From NCBI RefSeq assembly GCF_000011385.1, contig NC_005125.1, forward strand, positions 3,472,001 through 3,536,000: DNA of 64,000 bases, read 5' to 3'. The notes under the pieces were generated by a model. It did not search any database. It saw nothing but the letters and a program-made list of their open reading frames with translations, and was not told the origin of the DNA. The position numbers and the translations under genes were made by a program. Positions 57,931 through 64,000 of the stretch are shown one piece after another (position 1 is the first letter of the stretch; the number at the start of each line of letters is the position of its first letter). This DNA comes from Gloeobacter violaceus PCC 7421 (GTDB lineage: Bacteria; Cyanobacteriota; Cyanobacteriia; Gloeobacterales; Gloeobacteraceae).

Positions 57931-58725
57931 ATGGCCGTGTCTGGAATGCTGTACGTTGTATCCGCTTTTGGTCTGGGAGCCCTGCACGCGCTGGAGCCGG
58001 GCCACGGCAAGAGCTTGATGGCGGCTTATCTGGTGGGCAGCCGCGGCCGGCCCTGGGACGCGGTGGTCCTGGGGCTGGTGGTCACCCTCACCCATACGCT
58101 GAGCGTCTATTTGCTGGCGGCGCTGACGCTGGTGGCGGCCCGCTATTTTGCGCCTGCGTGGGTGGAGCACTATCTGGAACTGATTTCGGGGCTATTGGTG
58201 CTGGCGGTGGGTGCCTGGCTGGTGTGGCAGCGGGCGATTGCCCGGCTCTGGGCCGGTTGGAATCATCGCCTCAGCCACGCGCTCAACATGCGGCACGACC
58301 ATGACCATGGCTACCATGGCCACTCCAATGATCATGAGCACGATCACGATCACGAGCATGGCCACTCCCACGATCATCCCCACGGGAGCGTGCGCACCGG
58401 CGAGCGGCTCGATACCCGGGCGCTGATTGCCCTGGGCGTCTCCGGGGGGGTGGTGCCCTGTCCGGGGGCACTCGCGGTGTTGCTCACGGCGGTGGCGGCG
58501 GGCGGGCTGTCCGACGTTCTGCAGGGACTGGGGTTGGTGGTGGTCTTCAGCCTCGGGCTGGCCTCGGTGCTGATCGGTCTGGGCCTCAGCCTGGTGCTCT
58601 CGGTCCACTGGCTCGAAAAGCGCATCGACGGCAGTGAACGCTACGCACCCCTGGTCGGCCAGGCCAGCGCCTGGTTCATCTTTGCCCTGGGGGCGTACCT
58701 GACGGTGCGCGCCGTCTGGTCCTGA
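57931..58725 (+). CDS. Nickel/cobalt transporter of the RcnA/NicO type
   Basis: A 264-residue membrane protein with six hydrophobic segments. GALHALEPGHGKSLMAAYLVG is the NicO motif with its histidines; a loop of about 30 residues contains more than a dozen His/Asp (HDHDHGYHGHSNDHEHDHDHEHG, about residues 121-150) that would bind Ni or Co. GVSGGVVPCPGALAVLL follows. It lies 54 bp before the CobN-like gene, which fits supply of cobalt for B12 synthesis, or protection from excess. Start ATG 57931 with GGAGA next to it. Confidence 0.88.
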   Translation: MAVSGMLYVVSAFGLGALHALEPGHGKSLMAAYLVGSRGRPWDAVVLGLVVTLTHTLSVYLLAALTLVAARYFAPAWVEHYLELISGLLVLAVGAWLVWQRAIARLWAGWNHRLSHALNMRHDHDHGYHGHSNDHEHDHDHEHGHSHDHPHGSVRTGERLDTRALIALGVSGGVVPCPGALAVLLTAVAAGGLSDVLQGLGLVVVFSLGLASVLIGLGLSLVLSVHWLEKRIDGSERYAPLVGQASAWFIFALGAYLTVRAVWS

Positions 58726-58779
58726 GGCGTTTTCACCCCCGCGCACCCTTCAAAACGAACCCTTCATGCGAGGACCACC

Positions 58780-61700
58780 ATGTCCGTACCCCGTCTGGTG
58801 CTCATTTCCTCAGCCACGGCCTTGGGAAGTCTGCCCGAAGCCTTGCGGCTGCTGGAAGCTGAAGGTCCGCTCTTTGAGGTGGAAGTTTTCTTGACCCATC
58901 GCCTTCAGGACCGTTCGCTGGCCGCCGAGACCGTACTGGCGAGCATTGCAGGGGCACGGGCGGTGCTGTTCGATCTGCGCGGCACCCCCGAGCAGGCTGT
59001 GTCCCTGGTGCAGCGGGCACGGCGCGAGAGCGAAGGGCAGGCCGTGGCTTTCATTGCGGTCTTTGCGGGGGATGGGGCGGCCCTGGGACTGTTGCGCATG
59101 GGCGATTTTGTCCTCCAGCCCGGCGGCTACCCGCCGGCCGCCTCCGCCAACGGCCGCGTCGGCGGTCGCCACGCCGCCAACTGGCAGCGCTGCGTCCAGT
59201 ACTGGACCCACTCGGGATCTGAGAATCTGGCCAACCTGCTGCGCTTCGTGGCGGCGGAATACGCCGGGGTGGAGACCCAACCGGCGCCGCCGCAGATCTA
59301 TCCCGAATGCGGGTTCATCGACCCCGCCTCCGGTGCGCGCTACGCCGGTTACGGCGAGTACCGCACCGCCCACCCCCCGGACCCGCAGCGACCCACCGTG
59401 GCGGTGCTGCTCTACGGCGGCACCACCCTGGCCGCCAACCTCGCAGGGGGCGGCGAACTGTTCGCTGCCCTGGCCGAGGGTGCCAATGTCGTGTGCTTTT
59501 TTGCCGACGGCATCCGCACGGCGGATGCCCTCAAGGCCCACTTCTTTGAGGACGGCCGGCCGATTTGCGATGCGATCGTCTCGCTGTTGTGGTTTCGCCT
59601 GGATGGCGGACCGCTCGGGGGGGATGCCCAGAAGACGGTGAACCTGCTGGGTGCCCTCGATGTGCCCTACTACGTGGCGATCACCTCCCACAGCCGCGAG
59701 ATCGCCTGCTGGGAGGCGAGCAAAGACGGACTGTCTCCGGTCGAGACGCTCGCCACGGTGGCGCTCGCCGAACTGGACGGGGCGATCGATCCGGTGATGC
59801 TCTACGGCCTCGATCCCGCTCAGCAGGTGGCACCGGTGCCGGGGCGCGGCGAGCACCTGGCGCGGCGCATCCTCAAGCGTGTCGCCCTGACGCGCAAGGC
59901 CAATCGCCACAAGCGCGTCGCCGTAGTGCTCTTTAACTATCCACCCGGAGAAGGCACCCTCGGCACCGCCTCGTTTCTCGATGTGTTCGCCTCGGTCGAA
60001 AACGTGCTGGTCCAACTGCGGCGGGCCGGCTACAGCCTCGAGGTGCCCAAAGCCGGGACACTCAAAGATCTGCTGCTCGGTCGCGGCTTGTTGCACAATG
60101 GCGGCTTTGTCGGTAGCGAGCGCACCGCCCGCCACGCCCTGCGGGTGCCGCTGGCGACCTATCTGCGCTGGTACGAAAAACTGCCCGCCTCCCTGCGCCG
60201 GGACAGCGAGCAGGTCTTCGGGCCGCCGCCGGGGGATCTGATGGTGGAGGGCACCGACTTGCTGATGGCGGGGATCGCCTTCGGCAATGTCCTGGTCGCC
60301 GTGCAGCCCTCGCGGGGCATCCACGAGGATCCGGCCAAGCTCCACCACGACGAGAGCCTGCCCGCCCACCACCAGTACATCGCCTTCTACCGCTATCTGG
60401 CGGAGGCGGACGGTTGGGGGGCGGACGCCGTCGTCCACGTCGGCACCCACGGCACGTTCGAATTTCTGCCGGGCAAGCAGGTGGCCCTGGGGGCTGATTC
60501 GGTTCCCGATGCGCTGATGGGCGATCTGCCCCACGTCTATCTCTACCACGTGGTCAACGTCTCCGAAGGGACGATCGCCCGGCGGCGCAGCTACGCGCAG
60601 CTGGTGAGCCACGCCTCGCCCACCTTCGTTGCAGCGGGCCTCTATGGCCATTTGCTTGAGCTGGAGGAATTGCTCGCCGAGTACGAAGAGCAACTGCGGG
60701 TGAGCCCGCCGCGCGCCCGAGCTGTCCTGCGGCAGATGGTCCGCATCTCGGTCGAGCACGCCGTGCCCCTAGCCGTCGACGAAGCGGCCCTGCAGGATAC
60801 CTCCGAGCTGTTCGATCCCGCACCCTACGAAGCGGCCCTGGAGGCGCTGCACCGGGAACTGTTCGCCCTCAAGCGGGTGGCGGTGCCGCTTGGGTTGCAT
60901 ACCTTCGGCCACCGTCTCACCGGAGAAGCCCTAGTCGATTATTTGGCGCTGGTGGCCCGCTACGACCGCCCGGAGGCGCCGGCCCTGCCGCGGCTACTGG
61001 CGCTGCGCTCGCGCCTCGACTACGACCGTTTGCTCGACCGGCCCGGCCCCGAACTGGAGAACCTCGCGCACCAGGCGCGGGTCGTTATCGAACGGCAGGT
61101 GCTGGGGAGCGATCCCCGCGATGGAGATCTGGCCGAATCGCTGGTCTATCTGCGTTGGCTGGCCGATCAAGTGGGTTGCACCGACGAGAGCGCAGCCTTG
61201 ATCCAGGCCCTGGCGGGGGGGTACGTCGAGCCGGGGCTCGGGGGCGATCCGGTGCGCACCCCGTCCACCTACCCCACCGGGCGCAATACCTTTCAATTCG
61301 ATCCGACCAAACTGCCCACCGAGAGCGCCTGCGAGCGGGGAGCGGAGATCGCCGAGGCGACTTTGCGGCGCTACCGGGCCGAGCACGGCGGTTACCCCAA
61401 GGCGGTGGGGGTAATTTTGTGGGGTTTCGAGACCTGCAAGACCCTGGGCGAAACGGTCGGGCAGATTCTGCACTACATCGGCGTGCGGGTGGACCGGGGT
61501 CGCGGGTTTGCCATGAAGCCCGAAATCGTCCCCCTCGCAGTGCTCGCCCGCCCGCGCATCGATGTCACGGTCAATATCTGCGGCTTTTTTCGCGACCTCT
61601 TTCCCCATCTGGTACAGCTGATCGACCGGGCCTTTGAGGCGGTGGCCGGGCTGGCGGAGCCTCCCGAGCAGAATTTCGTGCGCCGCCACACGCTGGAGAG

Positions 61701-62448
61701 TGAGGGTGAGGCGGGGGTACCGCGCCACGGCCGCTTGTTCGGTCCGCCCCCGGGCGAGTACGGCAACCGGCTGAGCAGCCTGATCGAGACCGGTGCCTGG
61801 GAAGCAGAAACGGACCTGGCCCGGATGTACCTGAACCGCACCCGCTATCTCTACGGTCAAGGGGCCTGCGAAGCGCCGGAGGCGCTGGAGCGCGCCCTCG
61901 GGCGCGTGCGGCTGATCAGCCAGGTGCGCGACAGCCACGAATTTGAAGTCACCGACCTCGATCACTATTACGAATTTTTCGGCGGCATGGCCCGCGCCTC
62001 CCAACTGGTGGGCGGCAGCCGCCCGGCGGTGCTCATCGCCGACACCACCGGCGAGCGCATCGAGGTGAAGACCCTCCCCGAGGCGGTGCGCCAGGGGGTG
62101 ACCAGCCGCCTATTCAATCCCCGCTGGATCGACGGCATGCTCGCCCACGGCCACCAGGGCGCCCAGCAAATCGCCGACCGGGTCGAATATCTGCTCGGGC
62201 TCGACGCGACCACCGCCAGCGTCGGCACCGCCACCTGGGGCCAGGTGGCCCGCCGCTTCGTCTTCGACGCCGCGATGCGCGATCGCCTGATCGCCGCCAA
62301 CCCCTATGCCGCAGCCGAGATCGCCCGGCAACTGGCCCAGGCCCACGGCCGCGGCTACTGGCAGGCCACCGACGAGGAGCGCACCCACCTCGAGACTCTG
62401 TATGGGCAACTGGAGTACCGCCTGGAGGCGGCGCCATGCAGCAATTAG
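58780..62448 (+). CDS. cobN: CobN/ChlH-family metal chelatase large subunit, CobN-like
   Basis: A 1222-residue protein of the ATP-dependent chelatase large-subunit family. The core blocks NYPPGEGTLGTASFLDVFASV, HVGTHGTFEFLPGKQVALG (about residues 553-571) and VSEGTIARRRSYAQLVSH are present; LMVEGTDLLMAGIAFGNVL and HHDESLPAHHQYIAFYRYL suit CobN better than magnesium chelatase ChlH, which is also about 100 residues longer. It would insert cobalt into a corrin ring with CobS/CobT. The neighbouring Ni/Co transporter favours cobalt. A magnesium-type role cannot be excluded. Confidence 0.75.
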   Translation: MSVPRLVLISSATALGSLPEALRLLEAEGPLFEVEVFLTHRLQDRSLAAETVLASIAGARAVLFDLRGTPEQAVSLVQRARRESEGQAVAFIAVFAGDGAALGLLRMGDFVLQPGGYPPAASANGRVGGRHAANWQRCVQYWTHSGSENLANLLRFVAAEYAGVETQPAPPQIYPECGFIDPASGARYAGYGEYRTAHPPDPQRPTVAVLLYGGTTLAANLAGGGELFAALAEGANVVCFFADGIRTADALKAHFFEDGRPICDAIVSLLWFRLDGGPLGGDAQKTVNLLGALDVPYYVAITSHSREIACWEASKDGLSPVETLATVALAELDGAIDPVMLYGLDPAQQVAPVPGRGEHLARRILKRVALTRKANRHKRVAVVLFNYPPGEGTLGTASFLDVFASVENVLVQLRRAGYSLEVPKAGTLKDLLLGRGLLHNGGFVGSERTARHALRVPLATYLRWYEKLPASLRRDSEQVFGPPPGDLMVEGTDLLMAGIAFGNVLVAVQPSRGIHEDPAKLHHDESLPAHHQYIAFYRYLAEADGWGADAVVHVGTHGTFEFLPGKQVALGADSVPDALMGDLPHVYLYHVVNVSEGTIARRRSYAQLVSHASPTFVAAGLYGHLLELEELLAEYEEQLRVSPPRARAVLRQMVRISVEHAVPLAVDEAALQDTSELFDPAPYEAALEALHRELFALKRVAVPLGLHTFGHRLTGEALVDYLALVARYDRPEAPALPRLLALRSRLDYDRLLDRPGPELENLAHQARVVIERQVLGSDPRDGDLAESLVYLRWLADQVGCTDESAALIQALAGGYVEPGLGGDPVRTPSTYPTGRNTFQFDPTKLPTESACERGAEIAEATLRRYRAEHGGYPKAVGVILWGFETCKTLGETVGQILHYIGVRVDRGRGFAMKPEIVPLAVLARPRIDVTVNICGFFRDLFPHLVQLIDRAFEAVAGLAEPPEQNFVRRHTLESEGEAGVPRHGRLFGPPPGEYGNRLSSLIETGAWEAETDLARMYLNRTRYLYGQGACEAPEALERALGRVRLISQVRDSHEFEVTDLDHYYEFFGGMARASQLVGGSRPAVLIADTTGERIEVKTLPEAVRQGVTSRLFNPRWIDGMLAHGHQGAQQIADRVEYLLGLDATTASVGTATWGQVARRFVFDAAMRDRLIAANPYAAAEIARQLAQAHGRGYWQATDEERTHLETLYGQLEYRLEAAPCSN

Positions 62449-63338
62449 TTTCTGTCCCGGCGCCCTTTGCCCCGGACGCGGCGGATATCGATCATCCGCA
62501 GGCGCGCTGGTTGCTGGAGCGCATCGAGCGCGTCCCCGTCCTCTGCCCTTCCGGTTCCCAGTCCGTCGCCACCAGCTTCGTGCGCGCGGGCCGTGCAGAC
62601 GGGCCGCCGGTGCTGCTGCTGCACGGTTTCGACAGTTCGCTGCTCGAATTTTTTCGGCTGGTGCCCTTGCTTGCCGCCCACCGCTCGACCTGGGCGATCG
62701 ATCTGCTGGGCTTCGGCTTTACTGAAAGGCGGCCGGATCTTGCCTGCAGCGCCGCCGCCCTCAAGGCGCACCTGTGGTCCTTCTGGCTGGAGCGGATCGG
62801 CGAGCCGGTGGTGCTGGTGGGCGCTTCGATGGGCGGGGCTGCCGCTATCGATTTTGCGCTCACCCACCCCGAGGCCGTCGCCGGGCTGGTGCTCATCGAC
62901 AGCGTCGGCTTCACCTGCGGCCCGGCGGTCTACCGATGGCTCTCGCCGCCCTTCGACGGCCTGGCGCTCGAACTGTGGCGGGCGTTTAAAAACCGGCCCG
63001 CCTGGGGGGGCGAGGACGACCTGCAGCGCGCCGCCCGGCGCTGCTGCGCCCTGCACACCACCCAGCCCCACTGGCAGGAGGCGCTGTTGCGCTTTTCCCA
63101 CAGCGGCGGGTACGACTTTCTGGCGCCCCGCATCGGCGGGGTCGCCCACCAAACCTTGATTCTCTGGGGCGAAGCGGACGGCGTGCTCGGCACCGCCGAC
63201 GCCGAACGTTTCCGGCGGGCCATCGCCCGCAGTTCCCTGCGCTGGCTTTCCGGGTGCGGACACACGCCCCACCTCGAACAACCCGAGCACACCGCCCGGC
63301 ACATCCTGGACTTTGCCCGCGACGTCCGTCGCCGCTAG
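62436..63338 (+). CDS. Alpha/beta hydrolase fold protein
   Basis: A 300-residue hydrolase with the nucleophile elbow GASMGGAAAIDF (Ser) and the oxyanion/LLLHGFDSS strand, the acid in ILWGEADGVLG and the histidine in SGCGHTPHLEQPEH. ATG 62436 overlaps the last 13 bases of the CobN-like gene, so they are co-translated. This pairing of a chelatase subunit with a hydrolase recalls BchO next to magnesium chelatase genes, but the sequence does not prove a link. Substrate unknown. Confidence 0.85.
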   Translation: MQQLVSVPAPFAPDAADIDHPQARWLLERIERVPVLCPSGSQSVATSFVRAGRADGPPVLLLHGFDSSLLEFFRLVPLLAAHRSTWAIDLLGFGFTERRPDLACSAAALKAHLWSFWLERIGEPVVLVGASMGGAAAIDFALTHPEAVAGLVLIDSVGFTCGPAVYRWLSPPFDGLALELWRAFKNRPAWGGEDDLQRAARRCCALHTTQPHWQEALLRFSHSGGYDFLAPRIGGVAHQTLILWGEADGVLGTADAERFRRAIARSSLRWLSGCGHTPHLEQPEHTARHILDFARDVRRR

Positions 63339-63339
63339 A

Positions 63340-63409
63340 CCGATGGGCCGCCTTTGAGCCTGTGGTGTTTGTCCGTCCGTCGCCGATAATATCGAAGGCG
63401 GCCCATCGG
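63340..63409. repeat. 15-bp perfect inverted repeat between the hydrolase and cheR
   Basis: CCGATGGGCCGCCTT (63340-63354) is the exact reverse complement of AAGGCGGCCCATCGG (63395-63409), with a 40-nt loop. It begins 2 bp after the hydrolase stop and may end its transcript. Confidence 0.6.
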
Positions 63410-63450
63410 ATCGGCCTCCGCGCCGACCTTGTATATTTTCCTCTCCGGTT

Positions 63451-64000
63451 ATGACGGACAATTTCAAGCCTCTTTCTGCTGCGGGCCTGCCGGCGCGTGT
63501 CGCCAAGCTCTCCACCCCCGCCCCACGGGGGGAGGCTGCGGCCGAAGCGATCGATGAAGAGGAGGCGGGGTGGAACGGTTTTTGCCTCTGGCTGGCAACC
63601 GTCTCCAACATCGATATTTTTGCTTACAAATCGCACCAGTTGCACCAGCGGTTGGTGATTCGCCGCCAGTTGGCCGGCGTGGAGAGTTGGGCGGATTACC
63701 GCCGCCATCTGCTCGATTGCCCGCAGGCTTTTGCCCGGTTGCGCGAGAGCCTGGTCACCTCGGTGAGCAGTTTCTTTCGCGATCCCGAGCAGTGGCAGGT
63801 TCTGGAGAGCAGGGTACTGCCGCGGTTGGCCGGAGGCGGGCCGCTGAGCGCCTGGTCGGTGGGCTGTGCGATGGGGCAAGAACCGTACTCGCTGGCCGTG
63901 TGCCTCGATGGGGCCGGGCGGCTTGCGGGCAGCAAGCTGGTGGGCAGCGACTGCAGCGCGGCGGCGATCGAGCAGGCGCGCCGGGGTGTCTACCGGTCGG
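63451..64000 (+). CDS. CheR-type protein methyltransferase (partial)
   Basis: The gene is cut by the right edge after 183 codons. The N-terminal helical domain is followed by VTSVSSFFRDPEQWQVLE and WSVGCAMGQEPYSLAV, then GSDCSAAAIEQARRGVYR, the SAM-binding sequence of CheR. CheR methylates glutamates of chemoreceptors. The FFRD and CAxGxEPYS motifs are intact, so the domain should be active. Start ATG 63451; nothing else of the chemotaxis system is in the window. Confidence 0.9.
   Translation, partial: MTDNFKPLSAAGLPARVAKLSTPAPRGEAAAEAIDEEEAGWNGFCLWLATVSNIDIFAYKSHQLHQRLVIRRQLAGVESWADYRRHLLDCPQAFARLRESLVTSVSSFFRDPEQWQVLESRVLPRLAGGGPLSAWSVGCAMGQEPYSLAVCLDGAGRLAGSKLVGSDCSAAAIEQARRGVYRS

Noticed and set aside
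58780-62448. Calling the chelatase magnesium chelatase ChlH
   Set aside because: It is about 100 residues shorter than cyanobacterial ChlH and the HHDESLPAHHQYIAFY block fits CobN better; the Ni/Co transporter next door also favours cobalt.

Overview
The window is a dense, high-G+C piece of a cyanobacterial chromosome. The cyanobacterial markers are PsaC of photosystem I (19278-19523), the global nitrogen regulator NtcA (18173-18841), a Tic20-type membrane protein (26168-26647), a long plant/cyanobacterial-type IspH (27663-28916) and a Mn/Zn ABC transporter set (36438-41116). High G+C, many GTG/TTG starts and the lack of any thylakoid-specific cluster suggest the Gloeobacter lineage; that placement is inference. 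Both ends cut a gene: a sorbosone-dehydrogenase-like protein at the left and a CheR-type methyltransferase at the right.

Layout. 1-6.9 kb: SIMPL protein, prolyl oligopeptidase, orphan antitoxin-like protein, phospholipase-D-like protein with an EF-hand, TsaC. 7-10.9 kb: two overlapping genes that look like RecJ and a UvrD/AddB-type helicase, both without their catalytic residues. 10.9-16.8 kb: aroE, ilvB with a C-terminal zinc ribbon, the SRP RNA with its promoter, purA, uppP, gatC. 16.9-24.5 kb: secretin-like and BON-domain envelope proteins, ntcA with an NtcA-type box upstream, psaC, and an iron-uptake-like cluster (multicopper oxidase, HhH lipoprotein, FTR1 permease) divergent from a TetR regulator. 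24.7-33.1 kb: housekeeping genes (lipoyl/octanoyl transfer, Tic20, thiL, ispH, ruvC, fur, a GH3 hexosaminidase). 33.1-34.9 kb: a cupin gene beside an attC-like half site, then a Uma2-type nuclease. 34.9-41.1 kb: two paralogous metal ABC transporter modules facing away from each other, with 11-bp direct-repeat operators between them and a CYP38/TLP40-like cyclophilin coupled to one permease.

41.1-49.3 kb: lipoprotein paralogue, malQ, an amidase, a zinc phospholipase C-like protein with an EF-hand, and tRNA-Gly. Directly after the tRNA lies a visibly AT-richer block holding an ADP-ribosyltransferase-like gene and a large membrane protein, ending in the 3' remnant of a vapC toxin gene. 49.4-64 kb: smc, a glycolytic/fermentative cluster gap-ldh-pyk, DUF2231, a Ni/Co exporter followed by a CobN-like chelatase and a translationally coupled alpha/beta hydrolase, then the partial cheR.

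The strongest candidates for something undescribed are the pseudo-RecJ/pseudo-helicase pair, the ART-like/membrane-protein pair in the tRNA-linked block, and the intracellular-looking EF-hand phospholipase C. All calls come from reading the sequence; no database search was run.
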